From Simmondsia chinensis (Eukaryota; Streptophyta; Magnoliopsida; Caryophyllales; Simmondsiaceae), in assembly GCA_018398585.1 (NCBI GenBank), contig JAGTTD010000002.1:32108186-32172185 (forward strand): a DNA stretch of 64,000 bases, in the 5' to 3' direction. This document shows, piece by piece, positions 21,068-33,299 of this stretch. The notes beneath the pieces were generated by a model that worked only from the letters and a program-made list of their open reading frames with translations, made no database searches and was not told the origin of the DNA. A program made the translations under genes and the position numbers. Numbering within the stretch: position 1 is the first letter of the stretch; every line of letters starts with the position of its first letter.

Positions 21068-22138
21068 TAACTTTTATATTTGTTCAAGCGGCAGGGGATA
21101 AAGAGAATTAATAGCTGTAATGTGATTGAAACCAAAATAAAACACTCTTTTGCAAGTGAAATTAAACAATTAACTCGTTATTTTTCAAAACTACTGCAAT
21201 TCAACATAATCCTTTATTTTCACTAGGAATGGTCTTTTTTTTTTTTTTTTATTAGTTTAACCATCTAAAATAATTATTTATTTTATAAATGAATTCTTCT
21301 AATATTCATCTAAATGCCTAAATTTTTTTAAACTTAATTTAAACTTTATATACATCTTTACTATATATATTAATTAAAAGTCTCCATTGCCTATCCTTGA
21401 ATTTTTAGGCTATTCTTTCACATTCTTTGTCTTGAACCTCCACTTACCCATCTATATTTATATCTATATCTATATGAGGTTTAATTTGTGATAAGATCAA
21501 CACTTTTCTCTTAATCTAAATGTACATAAGTAATTATACATGTAGGCAAACTTTATTTTTTATTCATATTAATAATATAATTTATCTGATAAAAATTTAA
21601 TAGAACTTATCAATTATAATACATAAACATAATTATTTATAATTTAATTACACACCATGCATAGGAAAACTCTAGTGTTTGGTCAAAGTAATGTTATTAT
21701 CAAGGTAGAATTATTATTGCCAGAGCAAGATTGTAGCTTTAAAGAGAATTTTATGACTCTTATTATTTATAAGTCACATAACTATTGTAGCAAGAATAAT
21801 TTTTCTCCATTAATAATACTCCTTTTCTTCATTGTTATTATATTTGATAACAACTGCTTATCTTATCACCTTTTATATTACTATTTATGTTCATAAGTTT
21901 TGTATTTGATTTTTCATGTTAAAGTAAGCATAATTTGATAATTATCTTTAAGAATATGATATGATTTTAATATTTCCATTCCTTTATTTTAGAAGGAAGT
22001 AATAGTTACAAAATTTAAATTGGTGTCTTTCCTGAGTTGAGCATTAAGGTTCCGCGGCTGCTGATTCGAGAAATATTATTTAAAAAAATATATTTTTTTA
22101 AAAATTTTTTTTTTATTTTATATTATTTCGGGCAACAT
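21068..22138. other. AT-rich non-coding stretch
   Basis: Very AT-rich with a long T run (about 21231-21250). The 79-codon frame at 21657-21896 has no recognisable domain and composition like its surroundings. Nothing else identified. Confidence 0.4.
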
Positions 22139-22144
22139 CTCTGA

Positions 22145-22851
22145 TTAGGAATGCTCATGGTTCGGTTAACTGTACTTGAAAGTATTTCGGTTTGGTCATA
22201 ACCAAAATATTTATTGAAATGACCAGTTAACCGCTTTTAGGCAATTCAATTCAGTAAAGCCGGTTAACTAATAACCGAATGAAAGCACATATAAACTATA
22301 AAAACTCCAATCAATATGTGAAAAAATTATTGATGAATTTTCAAAACAATAAAAAAAAAAAAAAAAACCTCTTAACAAGAACTAATTACTTATTATAATT
22401 TTCAACAAACAAATAACTTTTTTCTTGAAATAATAACACGAGTGAATAAAGAATGATAGACATCAAGTATATAAGATAATTTTATACATACAACTCGAGT
22501 AACAATTTTCCATCAATGGGATTGAAGAATGAACAAGGAGGACGCAAAATTTCAATTGTCATTTGGCTAGCTAGGTTTTGATAGAGTTTAATTTATTATT
22601 TGACTTTAAAAAATTTTTAATTTATTAGAAAAACTTATATTGATGTATTATACTTTTAAAAATTATATATTTGTTGTATTTATGTAATTCGGTTAGTCGG
22701 AATGATCAAAATTATTAACCGTTACCATTCCGAAATACCCAAATTTTAGCAGTTTAGTTAATTGTACCAAAAATTCGAATCGGTTAACCGCATTTTTAGG
22801 TCAGTATTTCAGTTCGGTATTTCAATTATTAGTTTTTTTGAACACCCCTAC
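22145..22851. mobile_element. Non-autonomous inverted-repeat element rich in CGGTTAAC motifs
   Basis: The left end TAGGAATGCTCATGG matches the complement of the right end (TGAACACCCCTAC read inverted gives GTAGGGGTGTTCA). CTCTGA flanks both sides (22139-22144 and 22852-22857). Many copies of CGGTTAA/TTAACCG and TTCGGT occur near both ends. No coding potential. Resembles common plant hAT-type MITEs, but the 6-bp duplication leaves the superfamily open. Confidence 0.45.
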
Positions 22852-23021
22852 CTCTGACCAAAAAGATAAATTCACACCTATTGAATATCATTTTGAATTA
22901 CAATGTTATTATTGTAAAGTCCTTAACTATTAGTTTGATTGCTAGTGTTAGAGAGAATAGGGTACAACAACAATGAAAGGAGACCGACAATGAAATTAAA
23001 AATTTACTTTTGTTAAGGATA

Positions 23022-23170
23022 CACTACAACAAAAAAGGGTAATTCTCGGTGCTTTTTTTTAGAATTCTCGGCGCAAAAAAGCGCCGAGAAAGAAAACGCT
23101 GAGAAATAAAAGTGCCGAGAATGTCTCGGCGCTTATAAGCGCCGATATTTTTTGGTGTTTTTTAATGTCG
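23022..23170. repeat. CACTA 1: left terminal and subterminal repeats
   Basis: TIR followed by several copies of a GCGCCGAGAA-type motif in both orientations, including GGCGCTTATAAGCGCC (near 23137). Subterminal repeats of this kind bind the element's regulatory transposase in En/Spm (family knowledge). Confidence 0.8.
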
Positions 23171-23263
23171 AGATTTTTCGAGTTTTTTAAATACCCTATT
23201 TTTACTTCTTAGCATGAACATTTTACAAACAGCCTGTATTGCCTATTTATTTGTGCATATTTT

Positions 23264-23265
23264 CT

Positions 23266-23308
<43 letters not shown>
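23264..23308. repeat. Compound (CA)n(TA)n microsatellite
   Basis: A run of CA dinucleotides passing into TA dinucleotides, inside the 3' flank of the transposase genes. Confidence 0.9.
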
Positions 23309-23534
23309 CAAAATTACTTAATAAAAAAATATCAACTAAACTGATAAATTTTTCATAAGACTCCGAATTCGACAATCAAAATATTACAACATTGTCAATG
23401 TACTTTGATAGTTCAATACAAAATTTGAGATTTTTTCCACTCCAAATATCAACATAATTAATCTAATAACCAAAAAAAAAAAAAAAAAAATACAATGCTA
23501 ACTTAGTCAAATACATTCTTCACAAATATATCAA

Positions 23535-26157
23535 TCAACCGAATGAGCTTGGCATGCTTGGAGATGCAAAAAAATTTGAGGGTTCACCGTCACCTGATTC
23601 CGATTCATCTCTACCCTGTATAGACAACATAATAATAATATTACTTATGTACAAAATATCAATCTACCAGTTTACTATCACATAAATCAATAACAATGAG
23701 CATATGAAATCATTTATCGGAACCCGTCAACCCTCAAGTGTCCACAATCCCTTTTGGAAGGGAAGTAGGAGTAGATAGAGGGAGGCCTATGTTGTGCTGC
23801 ATCTCATGACTTTCATATCATGTGATTGCCACCTATTTAGCTTGCCCTCCATTCTCATTTCTATCTAGTATGTGCTTGAAGCAAGTGAAGAGTCTGCAAC
23901 ATCTTAAGGCGACAATATAGCACATGAGATTCCACTCTTTGCCACATCTTGCAAAGCACAACAGACATGATTCAAATTATATCTTGTTGTCTAAAGTTAG
24001 GCTATTCCTCATATGGGGAAAATTGAAAGAGGATTATCAATGAAGATATTAGAGAAAAGATTTAGTAGAAGAAGTGTCAAAACATCCAAAAACCAAACCA
24101 TCTTATCAAGCAGTAAGACAAGCATATCTGATCCAAAATTTTGCTTCACATGGTAAATTCATATAGTTTCCCAAAAGTACCAATCCCAATGCCGCCTTTT
24201 GTCTCAATCATTCACATCATCAATTTCATTATTTACAAAGGATTAGAAAGGCAATTATTTGCATTATAGTACAAATAAATATAAATTAAATAGATTATCT
24301 TACCGAATCAGCAACCGCAGTAATAATTGCTCGACCTTCTGCTATCATTTCATATGATGCTTGGCCAGAAGAAACAGCATCATAGATGGGTAGGAGCCTT
24401 CTCATTTGCTACTTTACATTGGCCAATTCTATTTTCATATTTTGTAATTCGACATGATCACCGGTACGGTCGAGTCCCTTTTTCTTTAGTTCACCCCTGA
24501 CTCCGTATATATCACTCCTCTTCACGCCAAATCCATGGCCTACCGCTCGATAGCCCTGATTTTCCTGTTCATATATTAGCTCTATAAATACTTCCTCCTC
24601 GATTTCTAATCGAGGTCTGGAAGAAGATCCAAGTCGAGCCTCAACTATTTCTCTAGCTGTATCCAACAAAGAAGAGAAAAAGACATTAAATACATTTAAA
24701 TTAAAAGAAATGTGAGATAATAATAAAACCCACCATAAATTCTTGTGAAACCGTGTTCTCAAAAAAGCCACCACTTTTCCTGGTATGAGTTTCCTGGTAA
24801 AACTCTAGACTGGTGGGCTTCCTCCCTTTGTTAATTTCCTACAATCAACACATCAACATAAGTCTTAACTAATTTAACAGGTAGATAGTAATAATACACT
24901 AAACATATACTGAAGTCCTTACAAAACTATCTCTTTTATTCGCATAACTTGTTGAACCAGTCGTGTGAAACTGATTCTGCTTGGCACATGCTTCTTTGCC
25001 GCATTTACTCTTCTCCTGACATTGGAAATCAACATCAATCCAAGAAAAACTTTACATTCATAATCAATATCAATCTGCTTCCCCCTTTTTGATCAATCAA
25101 AAATTACTTAAAAAGAAATTATTTTACCTTGCCTTGTGGAGAAAACCAAAAATGTACCAAAGTTATCCATTGGTCACGATTAACTCCTCGTGGCATTGTT
25201 GCAATAACTTCAGCCTCAGTTTTGTTCCCTTGGCAATATTGCGCTTTCAAACTCGTCTTATAACCCCTCCACATTTTGCCAAGATGCGGTAGTATTGATT
25301 TATCAATCAATACATCACTGGGCATTGAAAATTTCCCCTAAAACATAAAATTCAACAATAATGTCACAAAAAGGCAAGAGAATAGTAAGAAGGCATAAAG
25401 CAGTAGTTGTACTAGTAAGAGAGCAACCACATTTCAGTGCTATATCCAAATTTTACTCGAACAATAAAATTTGATAGAAGAACCTATTGCCAATTATACT
25501 ATTGAATTAAATTAACACAATTAAGAGTATAAAACATTAATTAATACAATGATAAAGTTCAAAAACTTCAGACATACATATTATATCATATATATAAAGT
25601 AAACTTCAGACATAAATAATACTTACTCGAATAACCTCAATAGCTTCTGCTTTGTATTGGTCATTCATCGTACGCCAATCTCTTACTCCGAGCGGACAAA
25701 ACCGTCCCGTTTTTGCAACCTCTCCAATAAACCGGATCAACAAATCGCCACCCTTTCTAATTGGTTGGCGTAGGTCATTGAACCGCACAATAATTCTTAC
25801 ACCTTCAGGAAGATGCCATACTTCCTTAACTGGTATCGTCCTTAAAGTACTCAAGTTACCTTAGCCATCTATTAACGATTAAGATATACCATTACTTTTC
25901 TAATTGATTGAAAAATTATTACCATAATTAATGCTATAAAATTGAAAACATTTACCGATAAATTGAAGTAGCTCCCTCTCATCAAATGGCACGTCAGTGG
26001 ACCAAACACCAGCTTCCCTCACTGGTCCCCCTGCTTGAGATGTTGACAGTCTTGGCTGACTGTCATCACCTCCTTCATGTTCCGGTGTTGCTGTTGAGGA
26101 CTGCACTGATTTGCCACTTCGAAAAAACCTCCTCATTGTGAATCCATGCTTTTCCAA
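23535..26157 (-). pseudogene. CACTA 1: TNP1-like (Transposase_24 / Ptta-En/Spm family) gene
   Basis: Split minus-strand gene; exons inferred from GT-AG sites that keep frame: 26157-25956, 25859-25627, 25337-25128, 25015-24923, 24838-24734, about 24650-24304, 23615-23535. Exon 1 opens MEKHGFTMRRFFRSG. Exon 2 holds IPVKEVWHLPEGVRI and the FCPLGVRDW block; exon 3 has SILPHLGKMWRGYK and DQWITLVHFW, which together mark the Transposase_24 domain. The last exon is acidic and ends SMPSSFG before a stop at 23535-23537. Exon 6 has an in-frame TAG after ELANVK (24409-24411), and its 5' joint is out of phase, so the gene is probably dead. In En/Spm the smaller gene product binds subterminal repeats. Confidence 0.75.
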
Positions 26158-26396
26158 AAATAAAAGAATTAGTAGATGTATAATAGAACTTACAAAAATA
26201 AAATGAGAAGCAAATATATTCCGTAAAACAAATAATCAATAATGAAACAAAGATCATGGACAAAATGAAACAACACGTACAAAAGAAAACTAACATACAT
26301 GGACAAAATGAAACAACACGTACAAAAGAAAACTAACATACATGGACAAAATGAAACAACACGTAACATTATTTCACAACTCTAAAAAAACAAAGA

Positions 26397-29300
26397 TCAA
26401 ATCTCGCCTAGATCATACAAGTCCCTAGGTTTAGTCTTAATGACATGATACCATCCCTTTTGCATCTCATCTTGAATATAGAAAACTTGCTTTGCTTGAG
26501 ATGAGATGACAAATGGATCATCTTTCAACAATCGACCCGTATGCATCAATTTAGAGAAGTTCACACAAGCACCATCATTTCTAAATGTTCTTAAGCCCCT
26601 ATTTATATCTACCCAATCACAACGAAAAATGACAACTTTATAACTCCCATAATAGTCTAGTTCATATATGTCTATCAATTTGCCATAGTAAACTTGTCCA
26701 TCAGCTACGACCATGACCCCAGAATTTTGTGTCCTCATATAGCGTTCACGATCTTCTGTATAAAACTTGTATCCATTAAGGACAAAGCCCTTCATTCTTT
26801 TAGCATATTGATTTAGCCCACCAGCTAAAGCCCTTCTCAATCGGCCTTCTTCGGTAGTTGCATCAATTTTGTGCACCTTAATAGAATAAAGGGTAGTATC
26901 AAAATTAATGGTGACTATATAATATCAACTTTAACATCGAATAAAATATACGAACCTGGTTTTGAAGCTACTCAGAAAACTCTTCAACAATCCACTGATT
27001 TTCTAATGTTGCATTAGATCAACCTTTATGAAAATATGCTCGTCGTTTTTCACTTAAAAATTCACTATAATAAGAAAATTATTAGTAGGTTGAACAAAAA
27101 TAGTTAATATTGACAAAGTTGCTTCTATTAACACTTACTCACGAAGTTCCATGATTTCATCTAGCTGAAGTAGCACATAACGATGGGCTTGTTCCTTACT
27201 TCTCATATCAAGGCGAACAATTTTCTCTTTTCCAATTGCACGACCCCCAGACTTTAATAAGTATTTACCCATACTTAAACCATTATCATCATTTCTTTTA
27301 GGTCTATTAAAAATAGTCGTAGCACCTTCTAAGTATCTAGAACAAAATGTAATAGTCTCCTCCATGATGTAGCCTTCAGCAATGGACCCTTCTGGCCGCG
27401 CCTGGTTACTTACGTATGCTTTCAAATGGGACAAATACCTTTATTAAATAAATATAAATAACACGTGAGATCAATTACTGGATGCCAAATATGAGAGATA
27501 AAATAAATGAAGCATTATCGGCTAACCTTTCAATCGGATACATCCATCTATAGTGAACAGGCCCACCAAGCTTAGCCTCCTCTACTAAATGAATTAGTAG
27601 ATGAACCATGACTGTGAAAAATGTAGGTAGAAATTCCATCTCCATCTCACAAAGTGTAAGAATAATGTTCGATTGTTGAAGATCGAGCATATTTGGGTCG
27701 AGGGTCGTAGAACACAAGTATTTGAAAAAGGAAGACAAGTCTGAAAGCAACTCAATGACTTGTGTGGCATTGGATGCTCGTAAAGCTACAGGAAGAATAT
27801 CTTGCATAAGAACATGGTTGTCATGACTCTTAAGGTTTAAGAGTTTTCTTTGTTTCAACTTCACACATCTAGAGATGTTCGACCCATATCCATCTGGGAC
27901 CCTAAGTTTCTATAGAACTCTTAGAAACCGTTCTTTATCATTTGAAGACATATAGTAAGAAGCTGGAGGCATGTACGGATCTCTATTAGGACGAGGTTGT
28001 AGCCAAAGATGTGGCTTTATGTTCCTTTCTTCAAGGGCCCTTCTTGCCTTTTCATCATCTCTAGTCTTTCTCTCCATATGTAATAGCGTCCCTAGAACAT
28101 TATCACACACATTTTTCTCTATGTGCATGACATCTAGATTATGTCGAAGGAGATTGTACTCCCAATATGGCAAGTCAAAAAATATGCTTTTTTTCTTCCA
28201 AAGCAATTCCTCATTGTCCACTCTTTCTATTGAACTGTCTATGTGGTGCCTTTCTCTTTTCTTCTTACTAGTCTTTTGGGTTTTTCCGTACTTGTAACGA
28301 ACTTGTTCTTGTGCTTTCAAGATATCAGTCCCTGATGCCGGAGTAGGAGCACAAGCATACTCCATTGTCCCATCAAACAATTGACTCTGAGATCAAAAGG
28401 GGTGATTATTAGGTAAACATTTACGGTGTCCATTATAGCAAATCTTGCCCCCAAACTTATAAGAATGTGTATGTTCAGTGCAATAAGGACAAGCTATGTA
28501 GCCCTTTGTACTCCAACCAGACAACATAGCATATGTAGGAAAGTTATTGATAGTCCACATTATAGCCCCTTGCATCCTAAAGTTTTGTCCACTGTAGGCA
28601 TCATATGCATCAATACCTTCCCATAACAATTTCAACTCACGCAGCAATGGTTGTAGGTACACATCAATGTCAAGTCCAGGGCCCAATTTCCCAGGAATAA
28701 TCGAAGAAGGAATGAATGACGATTGCATCATACATAGCCATGGGGGCAAGTTGTACGCGATCAACACCACTAGCCATGTACTATAAGTAGTATTCATAAG
28801 ACGGTACGGATTGAAGCCGTCACTAACAAGACCAAGCCTAACACTACGAGGATATGAAGAAAACTCCGGATACCGAGCATCAAATGCCCTCCAAGCTAAG
28901 CCATCTGCAGGATGCCTTAATTTCCCATCCTTCAAACGGTCTATCTCATGCCATCTCATATCTTCGGCTATTTTAGATGACATGTATAATCTGTTGAGCC
29001 TTGAAATCAAAGAAAAATACGGCATAACCTTAGCGGGCTCTCCTTTCTTGGTTGACATAGTTTCATCACTACAACTGTCCTCTTCCTTACCCTTAACTGT
29101 CTTCTATCTTGAGGTACCGCATGTATGACAACTCTCTTTTTCAGACATTTCACCCCAATACAACATACAATTATTTGGACAAGCATGAATCTTTTCATAT
29201 CCAAGACCCAACTCATTGATCATTTTCTGAGCTTCATAATAAGATGATGGAAATACCATAATTTGGGGAAATGCATCAACAAGAAGTCTTAGCAACATCG

Positions 29301-29868
29301 TGAAGGACTCAGCTGACCAACTGTGCATACATTTCAAGTGAAACAAGTGCAAAAGAAATGACAATTTGGAGAATGCGCTACAGCCTGGATATAGTTCTTC
29401 ATTAGAAGCTTCTAATATCTTCTTATACTTGGCTTTCTCCTCAGGAGGTTGGTTGGGTTGTTCAAGAGGAACTTGGTCCGACCAATCATGTTCATCAGAC
29501 AAATGGGGTTGACTTGTGGAGGGAGGAATATCAACTCCGATACTTTCTCGTAGTAATCCACCAATATCATCTCGACCTATGGCCCTTCCCTTATTATTAT
29601 TGGTAGATGTTTGACTATTGCATCTCAATTGTTGAACAATATCTTCTTTTCCATGAAAAATCCATTTCTTATACTTTGGCCAAAAACCCTTAAAAAGGAT
29701 ATGATATTCCACATCTTCTAATGAGAACCATTTGGCTACTTTGCATTTATTACATGGACATCGAGTTTTTCCTTCTATAAGGTTTTCTTTTGCCAACTTT
29801 ATGAATTCAATGACACCATCAATATAAGCTTGACTAATCCTTGGTTGCGTGATCCAACTCGTATCCAT
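26397..29868 (-). pseudogene. CACTA 1: TNP2-like transposase gene
   Basis: Starts at MDTSWITQPR (29868). Exon 1 runs 29868-27527; later exons are 27438-about 27138, 27065-26957 and 26876-26397, all bounded by GT-AG sites that keep frame. Domains in order: transposase-associated domain (CPCNKC.V motif), zinc-like CHTCGTS at the end of the first block, Transposase_21 catalytic domain (MRWHEIDRLKDGKLRHPADG, DGFNPYR, LPPWLCM), DUF4218 (about 27864-27530), and DUF4216 (26876-26397, CDWVDINRG). In-frame stops at 29104-29106, 28393-28395 and 27910-27912 plus two in the fourth exon disable it. TNP2 is the catalytic transposase that cuts the TIRs. Confidence 0.88.
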
Positions 29869-30459
29869 ATCTCTAAATATTAAGTAGTGCAATCAAATTA
29901 CCTAAAAATTAAAAAAAGATAGAGTTCATAAGACAATTATGTAATCAACCAATCAAAATATATACAAATACAAAAACAAATAATTAATGGGACTTAGGAG
30001 AAGTTAGAAATTAAAGTAAGATACATGAGTTCCTTATAATCAATTTTAATCCTCTAATGTGAAGGATCCATCTAAACAAGGGATATAGCAACAAAGTTTT
30101 ATTTTTCCAAATTTAAAAATTATGAAATCGATATCTAATTTCCCTGACATTAACAAATTGAACTCACAAGCGCCACCAACACATAATTTTAAACATCAAT
30201 CAAACACAGTAACACAAGAATTTCGTCAAAATAATAATCTTTTGTATTAATCAATTCAAATGATGAGATGCAACGATAGAATCATTCGAACCATAGCATT
30301 AAGGATGCGCATGAAGCAGGGAAAAGTGTGAAACGGCGATAATACAAAACTATAATACAACTACTTCAACCAACTCAAATAATATAACACTTGTAGAAGA
30401 ATAAGCAGTCCAATAAAAATAAAAACCGAAACTAGGGCGAGGACATCACATACTAACAG

Positions 30460-30715
30460 CAAAGCAAGAGCAACTGTGAAATCGGAAGGTGAGGGTGAGA
30501 GACGAACGCTGGCGGCGACGGTGAGAGGCGAACGCCGGCGGTGACGGTGAGAGGCGGCGCGGTTGGAAATCGGGTGGTGAGGGTGAGAGACGAACGTGGC
30601 GGCGAGGGTGAGGGTGAGAGACGAGGGTGAGAGACGAGGGTTAGGGTTTCCGGGAGGTGAGGGTGAGAGACGACGGTGACGAGCGCGAAAAAATGAGGGT
30701 TAGGGTTTGTTGGGG
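30460..30715 (-). repeat. GC-rich imperfect tandem repeats upstream of TNP2
   Basis: Repeated GGTGAGGGTGAGAGACGA-like units on the plus strand, much more GC-rich than the surroundings. On the minus strand this is CT-rich leader sequence of the TNP2 gene. Two telobox motifs AAACCCTAACCC (minus strand; 30698-30709 and 30638-30649) lie in it. Confidence 0.65.
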
Positions 30716-30725
30716 GTATATATAC
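30698..30725 (-). promoter_or_regulatory. CACTA 1: putative TNP2 core promoter (TATA box and telobox)
   Basis: GTATATATA at 30717-30725 (minus strand) followed about 8 bp downstream by a telobox AAACCCTAA. This is a common arrangement in plant promoters and 5' leaders. It lies some 830 bp upstream of the TNP2 start codon, implying a leader with an intron. Inference from motifs only. Confidence 0.45.
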
Positions 30726-30890
30726 CCGACGAGATTCTCAGCGCTTATAAACGCCCATATTTTTTGCGTCGTTTAAAATCGCCGAGAATTTTCGACGCTT
30801 TGTCTCGACTCATTTAAACGCCGAGATTTCATGACGTTTGTATAAACACCGATAATTATGCGCCGAGAATTACCGTTTTTTGTTGTAGTG
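30726..30890. repeat. CACTA 1: right terminal and subterminal repeats
   Basis: Inverted partner of 23022-23170, with CGCCGAGA and GCGCTTATAAACGCC motifs and the terminal GTTGTAGTG. Confidence 0.8.
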
Positions 30891-30904
30891 ATATCACCTG
30901 TGAG

Positions 30905-31151
30905 CAGTGGCGGATTTACATGTATGTTAGGGTGATTTTGATATTACATCATACCAAGAGGAAGACTATGCCCACCCTGAACTTCTCAGCATAGTTTATT
31001 TTATGCATATATGAGTACTTAATAAATTTTGAGAATTACAGAGGTAATCTACGTTTAAATTATTTATTATTTAGGCAATGTTAATCTTTTAATATGTAAT
31101 AAAATAATCTAAGGTACCATTTAACATATGAAATTGGGGTTTGGAGCCAAG
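30905..31151. mobile_element. hAT-like MITE end, interrupted or truncated
   Basis: CAGTGGCGGATTTACATG at 30905 matches the terminus of the MITE at 40117. No right end is found before the LTR of element III at 31152, nor beyond it, so the copy is truncated or disrupted. Remaining sequence is AT-rich and non-coding. Confidence 0.4.
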
Positions 31152-31727
31152 TGTCACAAACTGGTCCATGGGACACCAACTTGCGCGGCCTTAACTACTC
31201 ACGACACTGAATGGAGCGCTAAGTCAGCCTTTTGATACCTTGTACCTACTTTAAGGACAAGGGACTTAGTGGTGTTTAAGGAGTGTTTCGGAATGAAGAA
31301 CAAGAGGGAATAATGGGGAAAGAATGCTTATATTTTAAAAAGAAAGCTTACAATTGTATAAGGCAATTGGAGGTTTGGTGATTGGATGCCAAATGACACC
31401 CCCACCTCTCCTATTTATACTTGAGGCACCCCCTCTCCTTCCCATCGACCTGGTAGGTTGGTTAGAGTTTCTAGGTCCTCCTAGGAACCCTAGCTTCCTC
31501 TAGAAGCTTCCCACATTCTTAAGGCCCCTTCCTTAGCAAAGTTGTCAAGAATACTCTAGAACATACAAGAGCATACATCAGTGTTCCCGAATGTTCTGGA
31601 ATGATCTAGAACCCATATGACTAGCATTTCCTAGGGAAAATACATGGAAAAAGAATGTACAACACACATTTACATCATAGGGACCTCAAATACGTCTATC
31701 CCCTATCCGAAGTGTCAATGCGTGACA
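31152..31727 (-). repeat. Element III: 3' LTR with adjacent polypurine tract
   Basis: 576 bp. The minus strand reads CGGCGGGGGAGGA at 31728-31740 immediately before the LTR, the polypurine tract. Confidence 0.85.
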
Positions 31728-31739
31728 TCCTCCCCCGCC

Positions 31740-32349
31740 GAATTCCACGATGCCCCCAGAGCGCTCATGTGATGCTGTCGAATTAGGTCTTCGAACTGCC
31801 AAAGGGACTCCTTTTCCCATGTAGCCTCGGTCATGAGCAATCCTTTCCACTTGATGTAGTACTCCCGGCAAGGAGGTACCCCGCATCTTCGAATTATTCA
31901 ATCTGCCATGATCTCTTCTGCTTGCTTGTCGAACGAAGAGACCACAACTGTGGGAGCTCTCTTTGACTCTCCTCTTGATGGATCCTCCCTATCTTCTTAA
32001 TAATGTTTGAGCATGCTGACATGAAAGACTGGATGGATATTCAATTTTTGGAGGCAACTGTAGTCGGTAGGAGGCCTTCCCAACCTTCTCCAGAACTGGA
32101 AAGGGTCCTTCTTATCTCCGCACCAACCCCTTATATACCTTGTGTAGCGTCATGAACTGTTGGGGCTGGAGCTTTACCCTGACTTGGTCACCATCCATGA
32201 ACTCCCTATGTCACCTCTTCCGATCAGCCCACTTCTTCATCTTCTTAGCTTCTCTCTCAAGATGGGCATGGGCAATATCATCTTGTTTGTGCCAATTCTT
32301 TTCCATTTTGAACGCACTAGAACTACACCCAGTATAGTTAGCAGCCACG
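31740..32349 (-). pseudogene. Element III: chromodomain remnant
   Basis: Fragments IIRRCGVPPCREYYIKWKG and EATWEKE on the minus strand near 31800-31910, aligned with the chromodomain of element I. Frame changes put parts in the wrong phase. Confidence 0.65.
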
Positions 32350-33299
32350 GTTGCAGGAGTCAACAGTTGTTACGCTGTGGCAAGCTTGAATCGGCTTTTT
32401 CTCGTTGCCTTCTTTTGCTGGAGATTATGAGAGAATTGAGCAATATCAAGCAACTTGGCCCAGTCTTTTTGATTGGCACTCACATAGTGCTGTAAGTACA
32501 ACTCTATCAAAGCGTTTACCCATTCCATCTATTTGTCTATCTACGCATGGAAACTAGTAGAAACGTTCAGTTCAAACCATGGCAACTTAAATAACTCGGC
32601 CCAAAATTTTCTTGTGAAGGGTGGGTCTCTGATGGTTTTTGGCATTCCTTGTATTTCATCACATTCTTTAGGAATAGTCATGCAGCTTCTTCAGTAGTGC
32701 AATCTAGAGATGCAGGAATGAAAACCCCATACTTAGTGAACCTGTCAACCACCACCATTATTGAACCTAGCCCTTCAGACTTTGGAAGAGCTACTATGAA
32801 GTCCATCGAAATACTCTCCCATGGACATTCTAGAATGGGAAACGACTCTAACAATCCATTGAAGCATTACTGCTCAATCATGTCCTATTGGCACACTCGG
32901 CGTGTGTGCACATAGGACTCAACATCATCACGCATATGAGGCCAGTAGTATGCTTGACTGACCAACGTAAGGGTTTACCCGGATGACCTGCCCACTTGGA
33001 GTCATGGCACTCCCTTAAGATCTCTCTCCTCAAGGTGTAAAGAGCAGATCCCCCTTTAGCCAGAAACGCCGTCTCTTGCCTTCCCTAGCCATCCTCATCA
33101 TCAACTGGGCGAGGGCATCGTGTGACAATCCTTCCTTCACACGATCGAGCAAGGTGCTGTGTGCCTTGCTCATGGTAGCAAACTCCGCCTTTCGACTAAG
33201 GGCATTGGCGACCTGATTTACCCTTCCGAATTTGCACTCTATCTCAAAGTCAAACTCTGCAAGGAAGCCCTTCCACCAAGCCTACTTTGGACTCAACTT
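32350..33299 (-). pseudogene. Element III: integrase remnant
   Basis: Residual motifs: CKFGRVNQVANALSRKAEF, CHDSKWAGHPG of the zinc domain, and the core with the third catalytic residue kept as Glu (MEWVNAL near 32513-32530). Stops and frameshifts are frequent. Confidence 0.65.

Larger units (their letters stand above)
23022..30890 (-). mobile_element. CACTA (En/Spm) DNA transposon, autonomous layout, decayed
   Basis: 7.87 kb. The left end is CACTACAACAAAAAAGGG and the right end is its inverted partner (..GTTGTAGTG). A perfect 3-bp duplication ATA flanks it (23019-23021 and 30891-30893). Subterminal CTCGGCGC-type repeats sit at both ends. Two genes, both on the minus strand, match the TNP2 and TNP1 pair of plant CACTA elements. 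Both have stop codons, so this copy is not expected to move itself. Confidence 0.95.

Noticed and set aside
30638..30709. Interstitial telomere repeats
   Set aside because: Only two single AAACCCTAACCC motifs 50 bp apart, not an array; better read as teloboxes.
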